6,222 nt of DNA from Paenibacillus sp. Lineage in GTDB: Bacteria; Bacillota; Bacilli; Paenibacillales; Paenibacillaceae. Under the pieces are notes generated by a model that was given only the letters and a program-made list of their open reading frames with translations, was not told where the DNA came from and ran no database searches. The stretch lies in assembly GCA_029256665.1 (NCBI GenBank), contig JAQSXN010000253.1, positions 1 to 6,222 of the forward strand. The letters are read 5' to 3'. Both the position numbers and the translations under genes were made by a program. Below are positions 1 through 5,861 of this stretch, in pieces (within the stretch, counting starts at the first letter, position 1; every line of letters starts with the position of its first letter).

Positions 1-11
1 TCATTGACAAC

Positions 12-63
12 AAAAAAAGCCGCCACGCGGAGTCATCGACTGGCGATGATCCGCGTGGCGGCT
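12..63 (-). terminator. Rho-independent terminator after ahcY
   Basis: Bases 19-30 (GCCGCCACGCGG) and 51-62 (CCGCGTGGCGGC) are perfect 12-base complements, and A18/T63 adds a thirteenth pair. The 20-base interior can fold further: TCATCG at 33-38 pairs with CGATGA at 44-49 around a 5-base loop. Read on the minus strand, the stem is followed by seven T residues (positions 18 to 12), which is the classic intrinsic terminator layout. It lies about 30 bases past the ahcY stop codon and should end the bshC-ahcY transcript. On the plus strand the stem is followed only by a weaker T-containing stretch. Confidence 0.93.
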
Positions 64-94
64 CTGAAGTTTCTTTTGGATCGTTTAAACCTTC

Positions 95-1360
95 TTATTC
101 GCCTTCCGCCCAGCTATCCAGGTAAGCAGCCTGTTCGGCGCTTAGCTTGTCGATGCCAAAGCCCAGCGATTCCAGCTTGTAGCGGGCAACCTGCTCGTCG
201 AGCTCGTAAGGCACGTTGACGACTTGTTTGCCGATCGTGTTGTATTGCTCGTTCACATATTTAAGCGACATCGCCTGCAAGGCGAACGTCATGTCCATAA
301 TTTCCGCAGGATGGCCGTCGCCGGCTGCGAGATTGACCAAGCGGCCTTCCGCGAGCAGGTAGAACTTGCGGCCGTCCTTCATCTTGTATTCCTCGATGTT
401 GCGGCGAACCGTGCGTTTGCTGACGGACATTGCCTCCAGCTCGACCTTGTTCACCTCGACGTCGAAGTGGCCCGCGTTGGACAAGATCGCTCCATCCTTC
501 ATGACCTCGTAATGCTCGCCGCGAATGACGTCCCGGTTGCCCGTTACGGTGACGAACATATCGCCAACCTTGGCCGCTTCCAGCATCGGCATAACGGCGA
601 AGCCGTCCATGTAAGCTTCGACCGCTTTGATCGCGTCGATCTCGGTCACGATGACGTTCGCGCCCATCCCTTTGGCGCGCATCGCCACGCCTTTGCCGCA
701 CCAGCCGTAGCCCACGACGACGACCGTCTTGCCGGCCACGACAAGGTTGGTCGTACGGTTAATGCCGTCGAATACCGACTGGCCCGTGCCGTACCGATTA
801 TCGAACAAATATTTGCAGAAGGCATCGTTGACCGCAATCATCGGGAACTGAAGCTCGCCTTGTTTCTCCAGCGCGCGCAGACGGATAATGCCCGTCGTCG
901 TTTCTTCCGCTCCGCCGCGCAAATTCACGGCATGCTCCTTGCTCTCCGTATGAAGCAAAGTCACCAAGTCGCCGCCGTCATCGATGATCAGATCCGGATT
1001 ATTTTCCAGCGCCTTCATGTTGAGCGCCTTAAACTCGGCTGCCGTTGGGTTATATTTGGCATAGACGGTAATGCCGTCTTCAACCAATGCGGCACATACA
1101 TCGTCCTGCGTGGAGAGCGGATTGCTGCCCGTAATGGTCACTTCGGCGCCGCCCGCTTGCACGACCTTCGCCAGATAAGCCGTTTTTGCTTCGAGATGAA
1201 GCGAAATCGATACTTTTAAACCCTCAAATGGTTTATCCTGTTCGAATTGTTCGCGGATCCGGTTCAATACCGGCATATGCGAGCTTGCCCAATCAATTTT
1301 CAAATGGCCTTCCGGCGCTAGCGAAAGATCCGCGATGATGCTGTTTTCCTTGGAACCCAT
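95..1360 (-). CDS. ahcY: Adenosylhomocysteinase (S-adenosyl-L-homocysteine hydrolase)
   Basis: This cytosolic, NAD-dependent enzyme reversibly hydrolyses S-adenosylhomocysteine to adenosine and homocysteine, removing the product inhibitor of methyltransferases. In the 421-residue protein the family hallmarks appear in order: HLEAKTAYLAKVVQAGGAEV from about residue 55, DDGGD at 127-131, EETTTG at 152-157, the ND pair at 178-179 with the substrate-site lysine at 183, DNRYGTGQS at 187-195, the NAD-binding GYGWCGKG at 217-224, NAGHFDVE at 295-302 and NLAAGDGHP at about 343-351. The length fits the shorter bacterial/archaeal form. The ATG at 1360 is chosen because GGAGG lies 8 bases upstream; an in-frame ATG at 1375 overlaps the bshC stop and sits on the ribosome binding site itself. 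The gene follows bshC directly and ends at the terminator at 12-63. Bacillus subtilis instead uses the Pfs (MtnN)/LuxS route. Confidence 0.97.
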   Translation of the reverse strand: MGSKENSIIADLSLAPEGHLKIDWASSHMPVLNRIREQFEQDKPFEGLKVSISLHLEAKTAYLAKVVQAGGAEVTITGSNPLSTQDDVCAALVEDGITVYAKYNPTAAEFKALNMKALENNPDLIIDDGGDLVTLLHTESKEHAVNLRGGAEETTTGIIRLRALEKQGELQFPMIAVNDAFCKYLFDNRYGTGQSVFDGINRTTNLVVAGKTVVVVGYGWCGKGVAMRAKGMGANVIVTEIDAIKAVEAYMDGFAVMPMLEAAKVGDMFVTVTGNRDVIRGEHYEVMKDGAILSNAGHFDVEVNKVELEAMSVSKRTVRRNIEEYKMKDGRKFYLLAEGRLVNLAAGDGHPAEIMDMTFALQAMSLKYVNEQYNTIGKQVVNVPYELDEQVARYKLESLGFGIDKLSAEQAAYLDSWAEGE

Positions 1361-1368
1361 TGTCGTAA

Positions 1369-1373
1369 CCTCC
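1369..1373 (-). promoter_or_regulatory. Ribosome binding site deciding the ahcY start
   Basis: GGAGG on the minus strand ends 8 bases before the ATG at 1358-1360. The same site carries another in-frame ATG (1373-1375) that overlaps the bshC TAA as TAATGG. That ATG has no ribosome binding site of its own at a usable distance, so the downstream start is preferred. The closeness of the bshC stop suggests translational coupling of the two genes (inference). Confidence 0.82.
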
Positions 1374-1374
1374 A

Positions 1375-3015
1375 TTATAAATATACGATTTCGTGACCGC
1401 CCGTGCGGCTGTACGGCACGGCGAGCAGCTTGCTCAGCCAGTCGTCGCCGTAACGGTTCCAGTAGCCGGCCATGCCGATGACGCGCTCCTGCGGCTTGCC
1501 CGCGGGCAGCAGCGTCTGCTTGATCCGATCCATCCGGCGCGTCGACGCTTCGAATTGTTTGTTAAACGCTTCGACCGTTTTCGATTCCATGTACGCGATT
1601 TGCTCGATAATCTTAGCGGTATTCGTCTCGCCGATTTTCTCAAGACCTTTCTCGATGGAGCCGGCAAGCGCAAGCAGCGGCGCATACATCGATTGGAAGG
1701 CCGATTTCGCTTCGCCGAACCGTTGTTCCAGGTTCAAATTGTCCTGATTTTTTAACCAAGCCGCTCTTTTCTCGTCAAATCGCTCCATAACGTCCGCGAA
1801 ACCGAGCTCGTACTTCGCCATATGTTTGACGACGAAAGGATCCACTAGCGTGAAAGACATGCGCGGCACGATGATCGGCATCTCCATCCCGAGCGTGCGG
1901 AATGCATCGCCCGTCGTCGCCCAATAAGCGATCTCGCCCGGACCTAGAACGACTCCGAGCACCGGCAGCACGTAGTCTTGCATGAGGGGACGCGTCATGA
2001 CGTTGTTGCTGAAGCGTTCCGGTCGTTCGTCCGCAAGGCGGAGCAGCTCTTGCTTCGTCCACGATACCGTTCCTCGCTTGTCGCGGAAGACGTCATCCCG
2101 CTTGTAGAGCAGCGTCCGCTCGTCTTGTTTGTTTTCCTGGAAGAGGAACAGATTCGCGCCGTCTTCCGCCACTTCCGCCTGCAGCGGATATCCGAAGCTC
2201 TTGACCCGCTCCGCGGCCGACAGATAAGCCTCGCTCAGCTCGTCATTGCGCTCCAGCATGGTGCGGAACATGGGCGCCTCCACCCTTCTCAGGGCGGCGT
2301 CGTCCGCGTCCAGCAGCACCAGGCCTTCGGATCCGAACAACCTTGCCATAATGGAAGCGAACATATCCGATAATGTCGAGCATCGGTCTGCAAGGCCGCG
2401 AAGAGTCTCCATAAACGAAGCCTTGAACTCGGAAGACGGAAGCGACTGCTCCAGCTCGGAGACGAGACGCTCCCATTGCTCGGAGCCGATCTTCGTCCGG
2501 CTGACCGAAGTTCGGCTGCCATCCGGCTTCGTCGCCGTCAGCTTGCGAAGCTCCTGGTCCGCCGTGACGACGTAGGCGTGATTCGCTTCGTCCCAGTCGT
2601 GGTCCTCGCCGGCAATCCAGAAAACGGGCACGACATGTACGCCGAGCTGCTCGCTTGCGGATTTCGCCGCCCCGATGACGGAAACCGCCTTGTGAATGAC
2701 AAGCAGCGGTCCCGTCCACAAACCGGCTTGTTGCCCGCCGACAACGACTGGAGCGCCCTCCGCCATGGCGCCGATATTGCGCATCGTTTCCGGCGAAGCC
2801 CCTTGACGTTCATTGTATTCTCGCAACGCGGATGCGACATCCGCAGAAGCCGCGCGCGCGTCCCCGCCGCGCTGAAGCCTATCCCATCTTCGTTCCCAAT
2901 CCTGCGGCACTCCGGCATGATAGCCGTATAGAGCAGCCACAACATCGTTTTTGTTGTCTATGTATGCTTCCGTCAGCGCCTGCCCGACAGGTAGCCGATA
3001 CCGTTCTTGGCTCAT
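1375..3015 (-). CDS. bshC: Bacillithiol biosynthesis cysteine-adding enzyme BshC
   Basis: BshC carries out the last step of bacillithiol synthesis in the cytosol, joining cysteine to glucosaminyl-malate; bacillithiol is the main low-molecular-weight thiol of many Firmicutes. The 546-residue length is close to the usual ~540. Visible family motifs are GGQQAGLWTGPL at 93-104, VPVFWIAGEDHDWDEANH at 129-146, GLVLLDADD at 231-239, the block TRPLMQDYVLPVLGVVLGPG at 341-360 followed by EIAYW, and a C-terminal segment with PQERV and a closing HEIVYL. Residues from about 400 to 500 are charged and helical, fitting the family's coiled-coil region. The ATG at 3015 has GGAGG 12 bases upstream, a slightly long gap, and no other in-frame start is better. 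It has its own promoter and is the first gene of a bshC-ahcY unit. In Bacillus subtilis the counterpart is yllA, near panE and upstream of mraZ. Confidence 0.96.
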   Translation of the reverse strand: MSQERYRLPVGQALTEAYIDNKNDVVAALYGYHAGVPQDWERRWDRLQRGGDARAASADVASALREYNERQGASPETMRNIGAMAEGAPVVVGGQQAGLWTGPLLVIHKAVSVIGAAKSASEQLGVHVVPVFWIAGEDHDWDEANHAYVVTADQELRKLTATKPDGSRTSVSRTKIGSEQWERLVSELEQSLPSSEFKASFMETLRGLADRCSTLSDMFASIMARLFGSEGLVLLDADDAALRRVEAPMFRTMLERNDELSEAYLSAAERVKSFGYPLQAEVAEDGANLFLFQENKQDERTLLYKRDDVFRDKRGTVSWTKQELLRLADERPERFSNNVMTRPLMQDYVLPVLGVVLGPGEIAYWATTGDAFRTLGMEMPIIVPRMSFTLVDPFVVKHMAKYELGFADVMERFDEKRAAWLKNQDNLNLEQRFGEAKSAFQSMYAPLLALAGSIEKGLEKIGETNTAKIIEQIAYMESKTVEAFNKQFEASTRRMDRIKQTLLPAGKPQERVIGMAGYWNRYGDDWLSKLLAVPYSRTGGHEIVYL

Positions 3016-3016
3016 C

Positions 3017-3034
3017 TCAGTCTTGCACCTCCAT
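3017..3034 (-). promoter_or_regulatory. bshC ribosome binding site embedded in a five-codon mini-ORF
   Basis: The bshC Shine-Dalgarno GGAGG (3028-3032 on the minus strand) lies inside a short reading frame, ATG GAG GTG CAA GAC TGA. Its stop codon ends one base before the bshC ATG (3013-3015). The mini-ORF has only a weak purine-rich stretch upstream, so its translation is uncertain. The Shine-Dalgarno itself is well supported; a regulatory role for the mini-ORF is speculation. Confidence 0.5.
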
Positions 3035-3067
3035 GTCGTCCGGCCAGCTCTATTACTTACTGAGAAA

Positions 3068-3096
3068 ATTATAGTGAAACCAATCCCAATTGTACA
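3068..3096 (-). promoter_or_regulatory. Sigma-A type promoter for bshC-ahcY
   Basis: On the minus strand TGTACA (3091-3096, four of six matches to TTGACA) is followed after exactly 17 bases by a perfect TATAAT (3068-3073). A start site near 3061 would give a leader of about 45 bases before the bshC ATG. The promoter lies just downstream of the terminator at 3117-3152, so bshC and ahcY appear to be transcribed separately from panE and the DUF3397-like gene. Confidence 0.78.
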
Positions 3097-3116
3097 GGAA
3101 CAGCCGCATAGCCGTC

Positions 3117-3152
3117 AAAAGAAAAAACGTCCCCGGAAAAACCGGGAACGTT
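3117..3152 (-). terminator. Rho-independent terminator after the DUF3397-like gene
   Basis: The arms at 3126-3136 and 3142-3152 form an 11-pair stem around a 5-base loop. One pair mismatched on the plus strand becomes a G-U wobble in the minus-strand RNA. The minus-strand stem is followed by a run of T residues broken by one C (3125 down to 3117). It sits about 30 bases after the stop codon of the small membrane protein gene and closes the panE-DUF3397 unit. Confidence 0.92.
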
Positions 3153-3184
3153 AAGCCGCATGGATCGCCTATCGGATTAGTCGA

Positions 3185-3583
3185 CTAAGCGACGGAAAAT
3201 ACGACTTTGCCTAGCAGCACAACCATGCAAACGACATACAAAACGCTCATCGCGAAGAAGCTGAGTCTCCATATCGCGCGGAAGATCCGTTTGACGTCGA
3301 CGCTGCCGCGCTTGCGGAACTGCGCGTTGCCGAGCAGCCCTCCGGCCAGCAGCATTACGAGCAGGATGCCGTAGAAACCGAACGTGCTGTTAAACAGAAG
3401 CTTGAAGCAGCCTGCCACGCACAAAATAATAAAGATCGTCGACACGTCCATCGCCATGCGCAGCGCTTTTTTGCGATCCCTGACGTAGGCCCCGTATCCG
3501 AATAATACGATAGCGAACGGAATGATCGGAAATAAGGCCAGCGCCGTCGTTAGCTTCCATAGACTGTCCATGATTGCGTTCAT
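3185..3583 (-). CDS. DUF3397-like four-helix membrane protein of unknown function
   Basis: This is a 132-residue integral membrane protein of unknown biochemical role. Four hydrophobic segments are visible at about residues 8-30, 44-63, 68-86 and 107-130. They are separated by short charged loops, one containing RDRKKALR (about 35-43) and one containing QFRKRGSVDVKR (about 88-99), which would favour the cytoplasmic side. There is no cleavable signal peptide and no catalytic motif that I can see. Length, layout and position beside panE and bshC match the DUF3397 family of Bacillales (recognition from memory). The start at 3583 has GGGGAGG 12 bases upstream; an ATG four codons further in (3571) is less well spaced. 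It lies 24 bases after the panE stop, so it is probably co-transcribed with panE, and it ends at a strong terminator. Confidence 0.8.
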   Translation of the reverse strand: MNAIMDSLWKLTTALALFPIIPFAIVLFGYGAYVRDRKKALRMAMDVSTIFIILCVAGCFKLLFNSTFGFYGILLVMLLAGGLLGNAQFRKRGSVDVKRIFRAIWRLSFFAMSVLYVVCMVVLLGKVVFSVA

Positions 3584-3607
3584 GACCTAGTGTATCCTCC
3601 CCGCATT

Positions 3608-4576
3608 CTATCTATCTCCGTTCGCCTCTTTGCCTGAGCCGAACGTTTCGACGAGCCTCAGCATCGACTCGTTGAGCGGCGCCCGCAGGCCGAGGCTGAC
3701 GGCAAGCCGCACGATCGCTCCGTTGATCGAGTCGATTTCCGTCCTTCGGCCCGCGCGCACATCGGCCAGCATCGACGACACGTTGCGGCTTGTCCGTTCG
3801 CAAACGCCGAGCACGCCTGACCAGCTGTCCGGCCACTCCATCATGCCGGCGGCTTCCAATATGGATGCCGTTTCGTCATGCAGCGCCTTCATTAACGAAC
3901 GACGTCCCGGATGTGCGGGCAATTCGCCGTTTGTCATATCAAAGATAGCCGTTAATGGATTAATGATGGCATTGATGAGCAATTTTTGGTAAACCCGATT
4001 ATGGATGTCATTCGACAATGACGCGTCAAATCCTGCCCGGACAAGCGAATCCAGCAACATTTTTTGCCGAACGGCGTCTTTCGAGCCCTCCAAGTATATA
4101 GAACCATGGCCCGTATAACGGACCGAACGGATATCCTCGCGTTTCGCGCCAACGCTCGTCACCGCGTTGCAGATGGCAAATCTCCCCGCTGCCGCCGCAG
4201 CCAACTTCTCGAGATGTCCCGTCCCGTTCTGAAGGCAGACGAGCGATGGTCTTCCCGGGGTCGTTACGATCAATTTGGCGATTCGATCTATGGTGTCCCG
4301 GGTCAAATCCGTCTGCTTGAGCGCCAGCAAATAACAATCTACCGGATTCAGGCCATCTTTACCGTCTTGCCGCATTCGTGCTTCGGACAACGTTTCCCCA
4401 AATACGCGCAAGACGCGTTCCGCTCCCTGCTCGTCCAACAGCCTAATGCCGGCCTTGGCGATCGATTCGCTTTGCTCCTTCGTTCGCGTCCAGACGGTTA
4501 CTTCCTCGCCGGCCATGGCCAACTTTGCTCCGAACAGCAAGCCGATCGCGCCTCCTCCGATGATGCCGATTCGCAC
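3608..4576 (-). CDS. panE: 2-dehydropantoate 2-reductase (ketopantoate reductase)
   Basis: The enzyme reduces 2-dehydropantoate to pantoate with NADPH in the cytosol, on the route to pantothenate and coenzyme A. With the GTG start the product is 322 residues, about the usual family size. The Rossmann nucleotide-binding motif GGGAIG is at residues 7-12, followed by the second-strand WTR at 29-31. QNGTGHLEKL is at 116-125. The catalytic-lysine segment KLLINAIINPLTA begins at K198, with the conserved N202 and N206-P-L-T209. The C-terminal helical domain carries the conserved glutamate E280 in RRTEIDSINGAI. The GTG at 4576 is chosen because it opens directly into RIGIIGGG and has GGGGG 7 bases upstream. 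Upstream ATGs at 4609 and 4636 overlap the promoter and would add an unlikely N-terminal tail. PanE-like paralogs acting on other 2-keto acids exist, so exact substrate specificity is inferred. Confidence 0.9.
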   Translation of the reverse strand: MRIGIIGGGAIGLLFGAKLAMAGEEVTVWTRTKEQSESIAKAGIRLLDEQGAERVLRVFGETLSEARMRQDGKDGLNPVDCYLLALKQTDLTRDTIDRIAKLIVTTPGRPSLVCLQNGTGHLEKLAAAAAGRFAICNAVTSVGAKREDIRSVRYTGHGSIYLEGSKDAVRQKMLLDSLVRAGFDASLSNDIHNRVYQKLLINAIINPLTAIFDMTNGELPAHPGRRSLMKALHDETASILEAAGMMEWPDSWSGVLGVCERTSRNVSSMLADVRAGRRTEIDSINGAIVRLAVSLGLRAPLNESMLRLVETFGSGKEANGDR

Positions 4577-4607
4577 GAAGCCACCCCCAGTCCTGCCGTT
4601 TCCTGCC

Positions 4608-4636
4608 ATTATACAACAGACAACCCGCCGTTCCAA
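4608..4636 (-). promoter_or_regulatory. Sigma-A type promoter for panE, overlapping a hairpin
   Basis: On the minus strand TTGGAA (4631-4636) is followed after exactly 17 bases by a perfect TATAAT (4608-4613). The predicted start near 4601 gives a leader of about 25 bases to the GTG start of panE, with a G-rich ribosome binding site in between. The -35 element covers the loop and part of one arm of the hairpin at 4624-4646. The same DNA thus seems to be both the end of the regulator's transcript and the start of the panE transcript. Confidence 0.75.
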
Positions 4637-4659
4637 GAACGGCGGGCTGTTGATCTGTT
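4615..4659 (-). terminator. Hairpin terminator after the RsfA-family gene
   Basis: CCCGCCGTTC (4624-4633) and GAACGGCGGG (4637-4646) form a perfect 10-pair stem around a 3-base loop. Outer bases continue the pairing with small bulges: AACAGA (4615-4620) with TCTGTT (4654-4659), and CAA (4621-4623) with TTG (4650-4652). On the minus strand the core stem is followed by a T/G-rich tail (TTGTCTGTTGT) rather than a clean T run, so termination may be partial. It starts about 18 bases after the regulator's stop codon. Confidence 0.72.
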
Positions 4660-4676
4660 AATTCAGTCGCGCTTCT

Positions 4677-5339
4677 TTATTCGATGCGTTCCAAATTTCC
4701 GTTTGCGTCCATCTTAAACCGCGGCTTTGCTTCGTCTTCGTTCGTGAGCACGGTCAGTCTTCGCGCGCGGTCCATGATTTGAATCAACGTCTTGTAATCG
4801 TCGTTGACCGCCCGGTAATCCGTCTGCGCGTTGCTCACTTCATGCGTCAGTCTCTCATTCTCGCTGCGCAGCCGGTATAGCTCTTCTTCGCGGTCTTTCA
4901 TTTCCTTCTCGAACAATTTGATCTGACGGGACAAATCCTGATACGTGGTCTTCCAGCTTCGCAGGAAACGAATGACGGCGTCAACCGACAATCCTTCGTC
5001 AAGCGAGCCGATATCCCCTTTGAAGATGCGGTCTTCCGTATCGAATACGGATAAGGAAGAGACTTGCGAGGTAGCCGTCGCGGCTGCCGTAACCGTTTGT
5101 TTTTTCAGGTAATTGCGTTTTTGGCGTTGTTGCTTCGCGATCTGGATCGCATCCTCGTACCGTTTGCGTACGCAGCTATTCCAGCGGAACCCGCAAGCCG
5201 CCGAAGTGCGGCCGATTCTTTCCCCAACTTCTTCGAACGCGGAAAGCTGAGTGCTGCCTTCGCGAATATGGCGCAGCGTTACCTCGGCGAGAATAAGATC
5301 GTCGTCCGGACTCCACGCATCTTGTCTTACTGCTGTCAT
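4677..5339 (-). CDS. RsfA/GerR-family sporulation transcription regulator
   Basis: This 220-residue protein has a Myb/SANT-like DNA-binding N-terminus: RQDAW at 5-9, then acidic DDD and LAEVTLRHIREG, and later CGFRWNSCVRKRY at 49-61. That is the signature of the Bacillales RsfA family, which includes prespore RsfA and mother-cell GerR (YlbO) of Bacillus subtilis. A basic stretch (QQRQKR, 70-75) and a low-complexity Thr/Ala linker (82-91) follow. Residues about 130-185 are a charged, heptad-like coiled coil, probably for dimerisation. Position next to panE and bshC favours GerR/YlbO as the counterpart (inference from gene order). The ATG at 5339 is chosen because it opens the conserved MTAVRQDAW and has AGGAGG 10 bases upstream. 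The frame stays open to an ATG at 5453, but that start has no ribosome binding site. No convincing sporulation sigma-factor promoter could be picked by eye. Confidence 0.9.
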   Translation of the reverse strand: MTAVRQDAWSPDDDLILAEVTLRHIREGSTQLSAFEEVGERIGRTSAACGFRWNSCVRKRYEDAIQIAKQQRQKRNYLKKQTVTAAATATSQVSSLSVFDTEDRIFKGDIGSLDEGLSVDAVIRFLRSWKTTYQDLSRQIKLFEKEMKDREEELYRLRSENERLTHEVSNAQTDYRAVNDDYKTLIQIMDRARRLTVLTNEDEAKPRFKMDANGNLERIE

Positions 5340-5355
5340 TCCATCGAAACCTCCT
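5337..5355 (-). promoter_or_regulatory. Ribosome binding site and two-codon mini-ORF before the RsfA-family start
   Basis: On the minus strand AGGAGG (5350-5355) is followed after 5 bases by ATG GAA TGA (5342-5344 for the ATG). The TGA overlaps the real start codon as ATGA. The real ATG (5337-5339) is 10 bases from AGGAGG. The decoy ATG and the true ATG thus straddle the preferred spacing, and a terminating ribosome would stop right on the true start. Confidence 0.6.
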
Positions 5356-5418
5356 AACGTAAAGGCGCTTACTTTATCTCTATGCCCTTGGTAGAGTTCA
5401 TAGAATCTATTGGATACT

Positions 5419-5436
5419 AATTTGTATAACCAAATT
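5419..5436. repeat. Short dyad in the divergent intergenic region
   Basis: AATTTG (5419-5424) and CAAATT (5431-5436) are perfect inverted 6-base arms around TATAAC. The surroundings are AT-rich and lie between the RsfA-family gene and the divergent DUF2626-like gene. A weak -10-like TATACA on the minus strand (5423-5428) falls inside it. It could be an operator for the regulator gene, but a 6-base arm in AT-rich DNA can occur by chance. Confidence 0.35.
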
Positions 5437-5536
5437 TTGACGTGCTCATACATGATTTCGGCGAAGGATGCGCAAACTGTCAGCAGAGCGTATCAAAACC
5501 GTCACAAAACTTTACGAAATCGCCCACGCTTTCAGG

Positions 5537-5565
5537 TTTACACTCCTTGAGGCAGGCGTTATAAT
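5537..5565 (+). promoter_or_regulatory. Strong sigma-A type promoter for the DUF2626-like gene
   Basis: TTTACA (5537-5542) is followed after exactly 17 bases by a perfect TATAAT (5560-5565). A start near 5573 gives a leader of about 37 bases to the ATG at 5610, with GGAAGGGGG (5592-5600) as ribosome binding site. Together these suggest strong vegetative expression of the small membrane protein. Confidence 0.88.
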
Positions 5566-5609
5566 GAGGGTTAGAAAAAATGGGCCAACGTGGAAGGGGG
5601 ATGGGTAGC

Positions 5610-5846
5610 ATGGCACGCATGTATCGGGTACTTGGCTTCTGGTGCTTAGTAATCGGCCTCATGGCTTTCGCAGGCCATATGACCGAGTTTGCGCTTCTGT
5701 TCTTCGCGCAAGCCGTCGCGTTCGTTTTTTTAGGATACTTGAATTTCTCCGAACGCACTTACATAACAATGTTCTGGGGATATATGGTGATTTCATTTCT
5801 TGGATTCACATATTGGTCCGTCTTCAAGCTGGACTTGCCGTTCTAG
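5610..5846 (+). CDS. Small DUF2626-like membrane protein of unknown function
   Basis: This 78-residue, very hydrophobic protein has about three membrane segments at residues 6-22, 25-44 and 50-71, joined by very short loops; NFSER at 45-49 is the most polar one. It has no signal peptide and no obvious catalytic residues. The opening MARMYRVLGFW, the LLFF.Q core and the late GFTYW resemble the DUF2626 family (YqgY-like) of Bacillales, whose function is unknown; this is recognition from memory. The ATG at 5610 lies 9 bases after GGAAGGGGG. An earlier in-frame ATG at 5580 falls within a few bases of the predicted transcription start and has no ribosome binding site, and one at 5601 is too close to it. 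The gene stands alone on the plus strand, with its own strong promoter and a terminator just downstream. Confidence 0.82.
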   Translation: MARMYRVLGFWCLVIGLMAFAGHMTEFALLFFAQAVAFVFLGYLNFSERTYITMFWGYMVISFLGFTYWSVFKLDLPF

Positions 5847-5861
5847 TCACGCCTGAAAGCC

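Noticed and set aside
224..1219. Long plus-strand open frame (331 codons) antisense to ahcY
   Set aside because: It lies wholly within ahcY, has no recognisable domain, is rich in His, Arg and Asp in a way typical of reverse-frame translation of a GC-rich gene, and lacks a good ribosome binding site. The minus-strand frame carries full AhcY motifs.
1393..2931. Several plus-strand and off-frame minus-strand open frames within bshC
   Set aside because: All are nested in bshC, are rich in Arg, Ser and His as expected of shadow frames, and have no supporting start signals or domains.
4577..4636. 20-codon N-terminal extension of PanE from upstream ATGs
   Set aside because: Both upstream ATGs overlap the predicted promoter, and the Rossmann strand normally begins within the first few residues, as it does with the GTG start at 4576.
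4064..4717. Plus-strand open frame (217 codons) antisense to panE and crossing the intergenic hairpin
   Set aside because: No domain is recognisable, and the frame runs through the panE promoter and the terminator hairpin into the next gene's end. It is best explained as a shadow of panE.
5340..5453. 38-codon N-terminal extension of the RsfA-family protein from an ATG at 5453
   Set aside because: No ribosome binding site precedes that ATG, the family's conserved start block begins at the ATG at 5339, and AGGAGG sits inside the extension at the right place for that ATG.
5480..5758. Minus-strand open frame of 92 codons antisense to the DUF2626-like gene
   Set aside because: It overlaps the strong plus-strand promoter and the coding region, has no ribosome binding site or family resemblance, and its composition is that of a non-coding frame.
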